Shown one piece after another: positions 36,801 through 49,700 of a stretch of 64,000 nt of DNA. Below the pieces are notes generated by a model. The model searched no databases. It had not been told where the DNA came from and saw nothing but the letters and a program-made list of their open reading frames with translations. The stretch's first letter is position 1, and each line of letters begins with the position of its first letter. The translations under genes and the position numbers were made by a program. Source of the DNA: Himantopus leucocephalus (lineage: Eukaryota; Chordata; Aves; Charadriiformes; Recurvirostridae); assembly GCA_003993805.1 (NCBI GenBank), contig RSEF01000002.1, positions 9,678,667 through 9,742,666 of the forward strand. Direction: 5' to 3'.

Positions 36801-37920
36801 TCCTGTGATCCATTGAGCCTGGAGAAGGCTTGGGGTGTCCTGAGCCCTCCAGACCCCAGTGAGACAATCACAGTTGTGCCCAGAGTGACCATGGAGGTAG
36901 AAGGTGGATGTGTAGCCATCTCAGTGTCCTTTTCAGAAATACTAAGCAGCCACAGATGAAGCAAAAGGGAGACGGTTTGTAGGAGGTCACAGAGAACAAC
37001 TGGGTAGTTTGCATCCAGGGAGCCCTGCGCGGGAGCCCACGGAACAGGGACAGTCCCAGCCGTGGGGGGGGACAGCTCCTGTGTGGGTGCAGACAGCACA
37101 CGTCGTCCCTGCCTGCATCCGCCCTCAGCGCCTGTGTGTAATTCAGGGGAGAATCTGGATCACAAGCTGCAGATAGGTGAGAGTGGTGCAGAAATGGTGA
37201 TGGTCAGGGTCCCCCACTGCCTCCGCCTGGCTGTGCCCCCCGTCTCAAAGGCTGTGATGCAGATGTGATCGGGGCTCAGCCTGGAGGGGCTCCTGCCTTT
37301 TTCCCCTTCAGCTGTAGGTCAAGGCAGGGATCAACTTATGGAGGAGCCACCTAGTTCATTTGCTGCTCCTTTCCTGGGGCTGTAAGCCTGCCCCAGTACT
37401 CCCAAATCCGCCACATTTTTGTAGTGAAAAGAAAGATAGGAACCAGCAAGAGAACAGCTGGTAAAACCCACTCTGCTCTCCTGCTTCGTTGGCTGGTGTA
37501 CTAACTGCAGGCAACTGGCTGAAATAAATGGATAGTACTGGCCCCTTGGCTTGGCCACTAGAGGAATACATTCTCCTTCTGACCAACCTGCTCAAATATA
37601 AAGTCTTCTGCGGGTAATACTGTATGTATTAAGATGAATTAGAATAGGTGGAAAGGAATTCACACACACACTTTTAGCAGTATTATAAGAAAAAAACTTG
37701 CCTTTTTCTCGCACCGGAACCACCACTGACACTCAAAGACAATATTCAACAGAGGCAGAAAGAACTCGAAATACCAAAGTCCTGAGACCCCGGTTTGCCA
37801 CTCCGATGGGATTTTCCAACGGCGTGTGACTGAAGTTCAGCCTAGAACTTGGCTCTGGACCAAACCCAAGGCCAGCAGAGCCTGAGTTTGTAGTTTTTTA
37901 AGAGATCCAATCCTGCCATA
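33804..37920. other. Non-coding stretch, no gene recognised
   Basis: Contains a GC-richer segment (33850-34060) with a 103-codon open frame of no known family, a perfect 11-bp-stem hairpin at 35035-35059, and a second GC-richer segment around 36780-37330. That second segment is open on the minus strand for 160 codons (36617-37099) without a convincing domain. No splice-bounded exon could be defended. Confidence 0.55.
35035..35059. repeat. Perfect 11-bp inverted repeat with 3-base loop
   Basis: CAATGCCAACT (35035-35045) and AGTTGGCATTG (35049-35059) are exact reverse complements around the triplet AGA. Beyond a small bulge, TGCA on each side could add four further pairs (35031-35034 with 35063-35066). 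The total stem is still shorter than a typical miRNA precursor, and nothing coding is adjacent. It could be a palindromic relic of a MITE or chance. Confidence 0.5.
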
Positions 37921-38060
37921 TGTTTACCAGCGATATCATAATTGTCTGCGCAGTGCTCAGTCTGCTATGGATTTTGCAGCAGCTGTCAATAGCACTCATT
38001 CATCACGGGCCCAAGATAATTGAAGCGCTCCATCTGCTGCAGGGCCACTATTATCAGCAG
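37921..38060. promoter_or_regulatory. Candidate enhancer-like motif cluster
   Basis: In 140 bases there are a forkhead-type TGTTTAC (37921-37927), homeodomain-type ATAATTG (37938-37944), E-boxes CAGCTG (37980-37985) and CATCTG (38031-38036), a TGTCAAT TALE-type site (37984-37990), and GATA-type AGATAA (38014-38019) and TTATCA (38051-38056). Low-complexity sequence and repeats are absent, and the segment lies just upstream of a dense CpG cluster. Short motifs occur by chance, so this is a candidate only. Cross-species conservation would decide it. Confidence 0.3.
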
Positions 38061-38180
38061 TGATACTTGTGTCAGTAACTTACTGAAGAAGGGCCTGAAC
38101 TTGCTCCTAGTGAAAAATCAATGGGAGGATTCCTGTTGGCAGGAGCGGAGGCAGCCCTAACCCTTTCAGTACTGAAACCC

Positions 38181-38302
38181 TGAGCGGCTGCTCAGCATCC
38201 GACGGCACGGCACCCATCCGCGTTCTGCCCACGCGTCGCTGGGAGGAAGCAAGCGCGGGCAAAGCTCTGCCGTGATCACACAGCCTTTGCAAACTGGTCC
38301 CG
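38181..38302. other. Dense CpG cluster, no CpG depletion
   Basis: Hand count of 38181-38300: C 42, G 36, CpG 12, giving 65% GC and an observed/expected CpG ratio of about 0.95, with a thirteenth CpG at 38301. Bulk bird DNA is strongly CpG-depleted, and the flanking few hundred bases here have almost none. At about 120 bases it is shorter than the usual 200-base CpG-island threshold. It overlaps minus-strand frames of 77-80 codons with no recognisable domain. It may be an unmethylated regulatory element, or a small GC-rich exon of something I do not recognise. Confidence 0.5.
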
Positions 38303-38443
38303 CAAAACATTCTAGAGAGCAAATCCCCATTGAGGGAAAGGGCAGGCAAAGTAGAAAAATCAGAAATGGGCTGAAGAAACAGATGATGTCAGCTGACACG
38401 GACGGGAGAGGCAGAATTCAATCTATGCATTCAGTTTAAAGCC

Positions 38444-38465
38444 CCTGACTGTATCAACAGTCAGG
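38444..38465. repeat. Perfect 9-bp inverted repeat with 4-base loop
   Basis: CCTGACTGT and ACAGTCAGG flank ATCA with no mismatch. No T-run follows and there is no gene to terminate. It lies about 140 bases from the CpG cluster. It may be chance or part of a structured regulatory or non-coding RNA sequence. Confidence 0.45.
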
Positions 38466-41400
38466 CATGTTTACAGGAAAGTGCTAAAGGAATTAATCTG
38501 TTACTCAGCAACACTAATCAAGACTCCTACCCCATGCAGTTCATAAAGTCCTACATCCATGCATACCTTTATATTCATGTTCACGGTCAGCCTCATTCCA
38601 TCTTCTGTCTGCTGTACAAAGAGAAGGAAAAAAACCAAGGTCTGTGCAATAAAACCAGTTATTGTAATACAGCATTATCTTCTTCTCAGCTAAAACAATT
38701 ATTTTCTATGATTTGCAGTTCTCTTTTCTCCTATTTTTGTCTACTTGTAAAAAAAAAAAACCAACAGCCTCTTTTTCTTCTTGTATTTTCTTCCAAGAAA
38801 AGAACAAACTTTTGAAAACCAAGGCAAGTTATGACCTCTTTAACAAAGAGGGGAAAACAGAAGTTGTTGTCCTGCTGCTGCGAGTGCAGATGAGATCAAA
38901 CTAGAACTTTAAATCAGAACACCCTTGAACTTTCAAGGTCAGGTTCACGTCTAAACTTTACTGCTAAGGCGAGTCAAAGCCTGTGCTCAGATGGATGTGG
39001 ATAGCTCCCACTGAGTTCAGTCAGCATTCGTTGATTGTAACGGTAATATTTTTGTTGCGTTTGTTTACTCCAGTGCAGATTCTCAAGGATCTGACTTCAT
39101 TTTCATTCCTTCTTGTTCGTACCCTGTATAAGAAAGGCCACTTGGTTGAATACATTTAGGTGCTCTTTATGCACAGAACCATGTAAGATTAGAAAAATGA
39201 GAACTTTAGTGAGGACAGCTGTCCTTGCAGTGTCACTTCGATGGCGTAAAACAAAGAGTGCCGGAGGTTCAAAGAAGATAACACTGCAAGGTCTCAACAT
39301 ACAAAGCAAAACCACTTTTCATCAAAGGAGCAGAGAAAGTAAGGCACTTTTCTGCTCGGCAATAGTTTAGTTGTTTTTTGAAATGTTTTGTTGTTTGGTA
39401 CATTCTAGACCTGCAAGGTTTTAAGGGTTAGGTAACTTTTTATATTGGAGCAATGGGAATAGCTGGAAAGGGCAGTGCATGTTTGAATTCTTTGCCAGTG
39501 AAGGGACTCGGTCCCCCAGATTATTTTACAGCACCACAAGATAGAGGAAGGTCATATAAGATCCCTGTATGTAGGTGACTGGGAAAACTGTAAAGGAAGT
39601 TTCTCATGTTGTTGTCTTTGTCTTCTGTGGATGCCTCCTTACTTCCTTCAAGGAGTCAAAGTTGGTTTTTTTAAAGCAAAATGGGCAGGGGGAAAGAAGA
39701 GAAGAAAAAGTAACAATGAGGAGTAGTTTGGCCAGTGGCTGAAGTCAAAATAGAGATAACCCCAAGAAACACAGACTTATTCCTTTGCTAAAGAGAATCA
39801 TTTCATACCAGGAGGAAGAGATTAGATTTTTTTTATAAACTTTGATTTTTAGGAGAGACGTAAATCTTCTGACTAAAAAAGATACCTTTCTTTTCAATAT
39901 TTAATGAGCCTTTATTTTTGTCCATCTACTTTCAGTACATGAAAACAAGCCTCTAACACAGGAACACACTCTCCAGCTGCAGTGTAACAGATGTGCAAAC
40001 CATTAGTATCTGCTACCCATTCCAAGTCATTAAATCCGAAACCCTGCAGAAGGAGTCAAAGGTACCATCAGGGGACCCGTGGCAGTTATGGTGTTTCTAC
40101 TTAGCTGATTTCACTGGAAGGACCAGTGTTTTATCTTCAGGCATAGAGAGGAGTAAGGAACTCAGAGCTGGATTAACTGTGGACAAAAAGACTATGAAAA
40201 TGTACAACTTGAGTCATAAGATGGGTTTCCTGAGCCCTTCACCATGGTGAAGAGAAGATGAATGGTGTCTCACTGATAAGAGAAGGTGTAAATAGGATTC
40301 AATGGACTTAAAAACAGAGTGAAAACAGAGAAGACCGTAGGCTGAAATGCTCCAGTGTGTGAGGAAAAGGGCAGTGCCAGTATTTTGATTCATGAGAGGT
40401 GAGCTCCAATAGTGAAGTGAATAGTTCAGGTTGGACAACCCAACAGGGCAGCAAGGAAAACCAATACAGCACGTGATTAGTGTCCAGGCAGGGTCTTCAT
40501 CCACAGGGTGATGGGTGTGGAGATCCAGGATCTGGGAACCACCCTGTCATTTGCCTCCTGAAACAATTACCTCCTCACAAGCTAACCAGCAGTGCAAAAG
40601 GACAGTCCAAGGACTGAATGGAAAGATGCACCTGCCCATGAAGCCAACGAAAGTGCAGGCTGCAGAGCTGAGGTGTCTTCTTCAGAAATCCTCCTGGCCC
40701 GTGCCTGCTGAGAACACAGACAGCCCTGGTGGGTGCTGCAACAGGACCTTGGCAGAACCTGACTGGTCAAACAAGAGCAGAAACCTCATGCATCTTCCAG
40801 AAACCCAGGCATCTCAGTGTGCCTCAGGCATCCAAATCCCCTTCCCCCTTCAGAAGATGCTGCTCCTCCTGGGACAGAATTTCTCGGCCTTAGAATGCCC
40901 CAAATTCACAGCATTTTTGTAGACTGCGTGGCATTCTGGCAGCCGGCTGACTTTCTGATGTTGCACGTGGGTGAGCTTTTGCTCACTCTCTTGCCATCTC
41001 TCTGCAAGCAGCGGGAGCCGGAGCGGGGCAAGTGTCACAGGCAATATTCAGAAGCAATTCCGGAAACTTTATTGCTCAGAAGTGGCACTCGGCCAGCAGA
41101 GGAGAAAGAGAAGAGCTCATAGTTGTGTGCTTGCACACACTGACAAAACTGCTACTGATGAATCAGAGAGAGAAATCTGGAGAGGTGACCTTGGGAGGTC
41201 ACAGAAGACTCGTTTTTGCCAACAAATATGAACATTTGCAATCAGACTGTGGCCTGGTGCCAGTCACTGTTTTATGTGCTATCTCATCAAAACATATGAA
41301 TTTTCAATAGCTGGTTTACAGGCCTACTTGCTGCAGTATTATATCTCTCCAACTCCTACAGGTTTTGAATTGTACAGATACAAAAGCAGGGTATTGAGGA

Positions 41401-42218
41401 AAGCTGGCACTTGGATTTGCATTGTTCTCGATGAACATTTTCCTGCATTCTGAAAATCGCCGACTGGTCAAGTGCCGGAAGGTCACTAAGCAACGTGGCA
41501 AAACTGATGACAGAAGGGAGGCAAAAAATCTCTGGAAAATGAAACTCCTCCATTGTCCGGCCTGGAAGGTCAAAAATTGCCATTTTAAGACTGCTTGTGC
41601 TAACGGAGGCTCACCCACCATAGGTGTCAGCCCTTCAGAGAGAACTACTGTAAATATCGCCATCTGTGATGTTCCTGGTGAAGGACTCTGCTGATGTAAA
41701 GGTTATTACTCATTTATAAACATATGGCTGTTGTAATCATTCGGTCCTCTAATCATAGTGGGATTTGTGTTTTGATGGAGTACAGTTTCAAAATAGAGCT
41801 TTTTTTTGCTACTCAGCACTAAGGGGACATTATCAATTTTATTTATATTAATAAAAACAACAGCAACCCACTGTGGCAAATTCTCAAATCAATAGATGCG
41901 ATCTGACATTAAAAAAAATCCCACTGAAAGCAGTCGGTCTGAATGAGCACCACCCAGTGCAGTCTGAAATCAAATCTACAGTGACTGTGAAAAGGATCGT
42001 GAACAAAAAGACAGAGGATTCTGCTGCTCATCGTTGTCCCAACTAAACGAAATAATAAAAGCTAACAGAAAATATGTGCCTTTTTGGCATTATTTCCATT
42101 TTGAAAATCTAGAGAGATAAAATACTGTTTACAGTACTTGAGCTGACAGCATCTTTCTAGCGATACTGGGGTAGCAAAGGCTCTGAAAGTGTGTTTTCAA
42201 ACTGTGGATTTTATTGCC

Positions 42219-42236
42219 TGTGTGTGTGATGTGTGA
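42219..42236. repeat. Short (TG)n microsatellite
   Basis: About 18 bases of TG repeats with one interruption. Confidence 0.8.
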
Positions 42237-43678
42237 ATATTTGAGCATGTGCGTTTGTGCATATACATGCCTTTCAAATGAGCCCTTTAGATCTAAGATC
42301 CCATTTCCTCCATATAGTCAACAAAGACCATAAAGCAATTTCTGTAGGAGCAAGAGTTCACGTAGAAGACCTGAAAGCTAAAAATTCCCACCAAACCAGT
42401 TCAGACACAATGCATAGCTTACCTGTTGTCTGTCTGCTTCCAGAGGCAAAGGGACCGCTTCATCTGACTTATTGTAAATGTCTAGCTCAGGCGGAGATGA
42501 ATTGCTTCCTAAAGTCCACTGACTCTGTGGAGAGTTTTTATTAGGTCCTTGATTAAGAGTTTTGATGACAGCAGAGCCTGTGTTTGCATGGCTGTCCCTA
42601 ATATTATGCAAACTCTGGAAAAAAGGTATTTTATTCATTGTTGTATTGGGATACCTTGCAGTAAACCACACCCCCATCCACAAATAGGCATGGCTAGATT
42701 CCACATACCAACACATCTCTCTCCATACTTCTCACCAGCAGCTCAAATAAAGAATTATCAATACACGATCCTGTCTCCTGAGAAACATTTTTCCTAATGG
42801 GAGACTCATCTGCCATATTTTAGATAACGTCTGAAAAACCTCGTCACTGCTATTGCCTTGGATTACTCTAATATAATACTTTAACACCCGGCCCACATTT
42901 TGTCATTAATAATATTTATGTAATGCAGCTGCAGGGCTAAGCAGCACGTTACGTCATCTCAGCTGAATGAAGAGCAAGTTACACTTTCTAGATCACAGCA
43001 CTGTGATGTTTGCATTATATATGTTGAAACTCAATAATCAAAAAAATAAAAATAATGGAAAGAGTTATGTTGGCTTTGGGATTTTTAAAATTAAGCTTGG
43101 GGAATGAAGATGATGTACTTCAGCATCAGGGTTTTTTCAACTTTTTTTGTGTTTAAATCAACTTAAAAACCATCTTGCTTTTTGGAATGCTGAGGTAGTT
43201 ATTTTTATATTCAGTCTTAGGTTAGGACTAATACTTGAGCCCCTGAAATACAGTGAAAATCCATTGGAATCCATTGGAGAATCCTAACATCCATGAGAAA
43301 GCTTCAGATACAGAGATCTGGAATTTTTTTACTTGAAAATGTACAAATATCCCTGATTTATGACATCCAAACACTGAACTGCCACGGTCCTTCCTGGAGA
43401 GCTGTGAAACAACATTGGCAGTACAACAGAACTCCCTGAACTTTCTTGTAGCAGAACTAAACATATCAATGCAGTTAGAAACTTCAGTTTTTAACAGTGT
43501 GTGTAAAATTTCCAGGATTTGGAATTCTTTGAATAGTAACAGCTAGTATGTCGAAAAACTACAACTGTACATGTTTATGTTTTTCCTCTAATACATTTCA
43601 TTTAGTCTTTGAGCAAATGTGGTTTCACCCTTGCTACATGCCTGGCAGAGATATATTAATTATGGCTATTTGAACAGT

Positions 43679-43771
43679 AAGGAATAGAAGCACAGAGAGG
43701 ATAAATGGCTTGGCAGAGCCAGAAATAGAATTTAGATTTCCTAAAACTCATTCCAGTGCCTCAACCACAAA
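43679..43771 (-). repeat. MIR-like SINE relic (antisense)
   Basis: 'agaagcacagagaggataaatggcttggcagagcc' followed by 'agaaatagaatttagatttcctaaaac' parallels the antisense MIR-type consensus 'actgaggcacagagaggttaagtgacttg...ggcagagccgggaatagaacccaggtctcctgac'. The middle 'cccaaggtcacacagctagt' piece is deleted. MIR-type SINEs predate the mammal-reptile split, so a diverged copy in a bird is plausible. Confidence 0.6.
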
Positions 43772-46700
43772 CCAAATCCTGGGAAAAACCCAGGAAGTAT
43801 ACCCTACTTTTTTTCTCCCTATTTATTGCATTAAATCACTACAAAAGGTCTGTGGACATTCTTGCTACAGTTTAAATAGTAGCTTAATTCAGTTTATCTT
43901 GAACCTGTTCCCAACAGGCTTGAGATAAATCAAAGCATCTGTGCAATGCAGGTATAATTTTTATTTTGAAGCCCACTGTTTAACCGTTGATGATTTCTCA
44001 TAGCGCTGAGACATCGGTCAGAAGTATTCAGATCTGCTTCTCACACTTTACAAAATTCAGAGACACTTGGATTTAGGAATTAATAATTACAAGCAGACCG
44101 TTTGTTGCAGATCTGCTTCTCTGTGAATTTTAACATTAAGCTCTTAGCTACAACCGCTCCCCCCCAAAGCCGAGAAAATTGTCTGTTGCTTAAAAAAATT
44201 GTTTAAACTCATTGTTTAAGAGTTTCTGCAAAACGGCTCCAGAGGCAGTTTCATCATTCCAAAGCACCGTGACTGGGTAAAATACCTGCCGTACTTCTTT
44301 TACTTTTCTCCTGAAAAATTCCGTAATAAACACTAGAAGTGAGTTTGCCAAGTCTGTACTTACAGGCGTAATCTCCTATTGACACATGTATAAATGACAT
44401 AGGGGAGAAGCCCTATCCAGTCACAGAGTAACGCTCTATCAGTGAGATTTCTGGGATTTTTGAGCAGTGTACTCTGTATATGGCAACTGCTGGCTAGTGT
44501 TTGCCTATTCTTCACTTGCTTAAAGCCTCTGGTTTTGTCTTGAGGGTCCACATAAGGTCAACTTCCCACCCCCCAACAGTGGCATAGAAAACTGCGCCGA
44601 AGGTGGAAGAAAATGCCTCTCCTTTCTGAGCAGCCAGTGTTGATAAAACAGCTCTCTGTTAGAACAGCTTTAAGGGCAAACAGTGAGGAGGTTTACCCAT
44701 TCAAACAAAGTTAAGAGTGAGCAAATTCTCTTAAAGATGTACCTATGTCTGAGATCTTTGTTTCGTTTTCAGTTACTTGATAGAAAATAAAGATAAAGCC
44801 AAGAGCAGGCTGCATTGAAAAAAATCCTCTGTGCTCCTGAAAATGTTTCTTTTGTGTTCGAGAGAGAAACATAAGAGAAGGCCTCTTTAGCCAAACTGGT
44901 ATTAATATTTTTTTAAAAAATAAATAACAAACTCTTGTTTCTTCTTGTTTCTTTTTTTGTTTCTTTTTTTGGAGCCCTTTTTAACCTTTGCTTTCTCATT
45001 ATTTCTGGAAAAGAACAAGCAGGGGAATGCACATGTTTTGCCATGTCTAATTTCCTCACTTTTATGTGCTCAGGACTTAAGAGAAAGCGATCAAAGGTGA
45101 GGCTGTGCGGTTTGTCAATGGAAGACTGTGGTATATCATGAAATTTGCATATGATTCTGTCACCCGCTTCCGTTTGCTCGTTCTCTCCTGGAACTTCAGA
45201 TGACATCTTGACAAGGACTTCCCTAAGAACATACCATTAATAAAGCAGATCTGTGGGGTTCTCTTCGGGGTTGCCTGGCTTGGGGATGGGATTTGACTTG
45301 TTGGTCTGGTTTCAAATTTAGATGAGGGCCAAACTGGAAATTCAAGATGCCGACAGGAGAGGACCACAAATGAGGAAGGAGTTGAGCCTGAAACATGGGG
45401 GCAGCCCAGAACCGCCTTTGCCACGCTCACCAGGATCAAATAATGACTCAGAGCTCCCTGAAAGAGATGCCAGTCAGGAGCCTGTCCCACACGAAACACA
45501 CCTCCTCCTGCTTCCAGGGGTGCGTTCTTTGAAGTAGATGTCCTGATATTCGTACATATGTCACCAGGGATGTGGACAAAGCCTTCACATGCAGCTCATG
45601 TTTAGAGGGGAGGAAGAGAAATCCCCTGCGTCTCCTCCTTCCTCAGCTTCAGCTGATTGGACATGTTCTGCTCCTAGGAGGTGGAGGGCTCATCTCTGCA
45701 TGGCCGTATTATCTCTTCTGTAAGGCCAGTATCACATTGAGGCTTTGCTTTTCTCCCAGCATGGAGCCTACTCTAAGCTAAATCAACAGGCAAGTGGTGC
45801 TCAGCAAGAACCATGCTGTAGACTACTCGACTTGCTATCTGTGGCCAGATCTTCAAATGCATGGAAAAGCTTTAGTAAACAGGCTTGTGTGAAGGGTTTT
45901 GGGGTGACCTTGGGGCTGGCAGGACAGCATCTTCCCCTGTGCTGTTTCCCGGTGGTCGCCTGGCCACAGGGAGGGAATGGTCTTTGCTGCTTTCACCCAA
46001 ACACCAGCAATCCTGTGGTGATAGCCACAGTCTCAGGGATGTGCTCTGTGCTGTGTGCCCGGGCTCACTCCCTCCCTGCAGCGCCCCAACACATTTCCAT
46101 GGATGGGTCCCACATCGTGTGCTGCTCCACTTGGATCAAGCTCTCTTCAATGAAGGCCTTCCACAACACTACTTCTACCCTGTTGGCCAAGTTCTGCCTT
46201 GGCAAAAAAACCCACACTATTGCCCTCCCGGTATATATTCCTGATTTAATAGTTTGTTATGAGACTTGCCTATTTTTTTGACTCCCTCCTAGGTGGTATT
46301 TTCCATGGTGAGGAGCTCAGACCTGTTCAATGAGAGCAGGACCGCATCTGAAAAGGCAGCACAGATGGAGAACTTCACCTTCTTGAGAGCTATGAGCTCA
46401 TTTGCAGAGACAGAGCACTTAAAATGAATTAGTGTATTCCAACACAGCAAAAGCTATAAATAGAGCGCTTATAAATAAACTAGTTTTGTCCCTCGCTCAG
46501 GCACCAATTCAGCAGTCTCTCCCTCCGTGTCTAACACAGGCGTGCACTTACATCCCGCTGATTGCGATGGGATAAGGCACTTGCTTTCAATTAGGCAAGT
46601 TTTTCTTAATTTAAGCCATAATGCTAAATCTGTCCAGGTACCAACCCTTCTTTCCTGTTAAATCAATAGTGCTTAGGCACCTAACACCACCTTCCCCTCC

Positions 46701-49700
46701 GGCCCCATGAATCCAGATCTTGCATTTTAGGATAACTTCAATGTTTTATGAATGAGAGGTAGATATTTCCTCTTTCAGACGCTTCTGTTCATCGTTCCTT
46801 AGTGACTACTCTTCCTTGTATAAGGGAGTTACTATTTGCATAGGACATCTTTCTTATTCCAACACATAAGCAGCCTCCTTATGTTGTGAAATAAAAAACA
46901 TCACAACTGTTACAAATCTTCTGAAACAAGGTTTAATCTGAAAGCAAACGCGTGCAGTTATCACATGTAAGCAACTCTAGACAGCCTGCGCTATCGTATC
47001 AAACACATTTTGATAGACCAAGCCAAAAAAAAACCTGAACCTTTCAGCGATGTACATTTCTGGATTGGCCAGAAGAGCTAGAACATATGGTTCAAACACA
47101 TCTACTTGGTCAAACATCCTGAGGACAGTTGTGGCATGCTCAAGGAAGTGGTCAAACATTTGATATTATCCCATGCAAACTTGGATACAGGTTCATGCCA
47201 CCACACCAAGTGTGTGCAGACTGAAAATAGCCACCAGCCATGATTATGCAGAGATGTTTAAGCCGCCTAAATCAATCTCTCTGACCCTATAAGCAGTTTT
47301 TTATATAGCTGACAAGATGACCGCAGTGACTCAAGCAGGGCGCTTGGTGTAGGTGGACAGGGTTTGCACCACAAATTCTCTTCTAACATAGTAGCTCTCC
47401 TAGCAGTATCTGATCTTGCAGTTTAAGCCTGGCTTGAAAGCTTGTACTGATACAGAGAAATATCTTGGGTAATAAATTAGCTTAAATACAGCCTTTCTTC
47501 ACCTGCAAATTGCAAGCATGGTTTTGCCCTTGCCATGTTTACTAGCTCAAGAAATATCATGTGGATATGTGAGACGCCTCCGAGCGCCTGCCGTCAGGTC
47601 ACTGGCCTCTCTGATGAGTCTTCCTGCCTCTATAACCATTTTCTCCTTGGCTGATCTTTACATCAGAGTGCAAAGCTTTTTCCTTGCAGAAGTGGTGTGT
47701 GCTCCTGCTTACTGCCCTGTGTGCATTTTAGTTTCTTTAAATTTAGCTGCAAGTTCATTTTCTTTGTTTATTTTCACATGCCTTCTGTACATGCACCAAA
47801 AATACAGTCATCAGTGCTTTATTTTGTTTTTAAATACAGCAGCTAGTTTCAGAATAAGCTGGCACAGGCAAGTGAAAAATCTACCACATTTCCATCAGCT
47901 GAGCAGCAGGCCCAGAGCCTGAAGACAAAGCAGTGCCCAATACCAAAATAGTGTTTTGAAATGTTTTTTTTTTACCCAGCCTTTAAAGCTAGCTCTTCGA
48001 ATTGAACCATAGCACTGGGAAGAATTCTGTTGCTTTAAAGAGTTCTGACATAATTAATGCCATATATTAAGCTTAATGGTGGAACTGACTTTATATACTA
48101 TGAAGTCATGCATTTTAAAAAAATTCACTTCCCCTACCGAGATGCCAGAACATGTTGAACTTCAGGTTGCAGAGCAAGACTTTTGTCAGGGCAAGTGAAG
48201 CAAATTCTATATTATTAATTATTTCAGTCTCTTTAAATGACAAAGTTCCATGTATTTGTCGGTACATAGGGTGGGAATGATTGTGGTGTCACATAGACTG
48301 CCAAATGACCACTGTTGGACTCTTCCACCCTGTCTCTGAAACTTTCTGAGGTTTCCAGCAAACCTCGAAGCACAAAAGTTTCTGTGGAGCCCTCTTGTCT
48401 TGTGTAGGATTTGAAGCAGCCATTAAGTTCAACTGTGCACCCCACCATGCAAAATCAAGCCCATCTCTTGCAGTTGATGCTGAAGGTGGTTCCTGTCTCT
48501 CGTTAAAAAGAGGGGCAGAAAGCACTTTTGGGTTGTTCACATCTGTGAGTCAATTCAGAGAGACCCAGTCTGCAACAATGGCAGAAAGTATTTCACACAC
48601 TTAGAGTCCATGCTGATGGTGTCCCAGGATCTTGTTCTGTGCTCGTGTTCTCTTTAAGAACACACAGTCTTCTCGTTTCTTCTCAAAAGGGAAATAATTT
48701 TTTTGTGGAACTTTTTGATTTTTTGCAAGGGAAGTGGGAAGAACAATGAAAATAGTAGAACATTTCATTTTGTCTTGGTCAATGCTAAAAAAATCTTACA
48801 CTTTAAAACAAATTTATAGTATCTTCCAGCCACGGTGTCTGGAGATGCTAAAAGAATCTGCCAATGTCACCTGGACCTCAAGAACAAACACATTCATCTT
48901 GAAAGAAGACAGATTAAAATAAAGGGCCGAACTCTACTCCCACAGAAATTTACCCAGCAGAAATATTTCTAAGGCACCGAAAAAACCCTGCAGTGGCTGA
49001 GTCCTCAAATATTCTGTATTAAGTAGTGTCTCTGGAGAGGTGCTTAAAAATTCATAATACGGTGTATCTATTGATGTATTTAACGGAACTCTGGAGTAAG
49101 GAAGTAGAACTCTCCACCACTGTCAAGATAACACTGCCAAATTTTCCTTTGGATCTGTACACCTCCAGATGAAAACCTGAGTCCCCTTGGGGCCCAGATA
49201 TTATAGTTGGAGCTGACAGCTTGGATCTCTATTGTAAGAAATTATTCATGATATTAGCAGCTCTTTCCTCTTAAGGTAAGTCTGTGAAATATTACATCTT
49301 CACTCAGATTTCCTGCAATAACCTGATACATAACTCAATATTAGGAGACATTCATCAGCAAGAACAAACGTGTAAGCGTTAGCGCGGCAGTATAATATAA
49401 CAAAACTCGATACCAGGATGTAGCTGTTGAAGTGAACTTGCAAAGAATAGCAACTATATAGACATTACATCAAGTCGGGAGCCTTTTAGGGAAGGCAGCT
49501 AGATACATGCACTGTGAGGCTTTCTTACTATATATCAAGCCTTTCCTCTGCACGAGAGTTCAGCTTTACAACAGAGCTGCACTCTCCATTGCGCTGTGAA
49601 AATATTTGCCCTTTATTATCTGTTACGCTAGTCTAACGCTGTCAGTAACCTATTTGTTGAATATATGGGAGTAAGCTGCGTGTTGCTATTGAAATGCTCC

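Larger units (their letters stand above)
38303..43678. other. Non-coding stretch, no gene recognised
   Basis: Includes the hairpin at 38444-38465, an A12 run near 38749-38760, and frames up to 135 codons (40515-40922 +) that resemble no family and are shadowed by frames on the other strand. A segment at 42901-43020 carries TAAT motifs, CAGCTG and a CRE-like TTACGTCA (42949-42956). No gene is supported. Confidence 0.6.

Noticed and set aside
36617..37099. 160-codon minus-strand frame with a faint immunoglobulin-like phrase (STSMVTLGTTV)
   Set aside because: The phrase weakly recalls the first strands of receptor Ig domains, but no cysteine pair, tryptophan or C-terminal YxC motif follows and no splice sites fit.
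40515..40922. 135-codon + strand frame
   Set aside because: No recognisable domain. Overlapping frames exist on both strands, as expected by chance in GC-richer DNA.
45745..46281. 178-codon open frame on the + strand, the longest in the window
   Set aside because: It lies in a GC-richer patch, is overlapped by another long frame in a different phase, and shows no domain, family motif or credible splice or start context.
46977..47159. 60-codon minus-strand frame resembling a structured helical peptide
   Set aside because: Too short and unrecognised, with a T8 run inside. Might be a decayed exon but nothing supports it.
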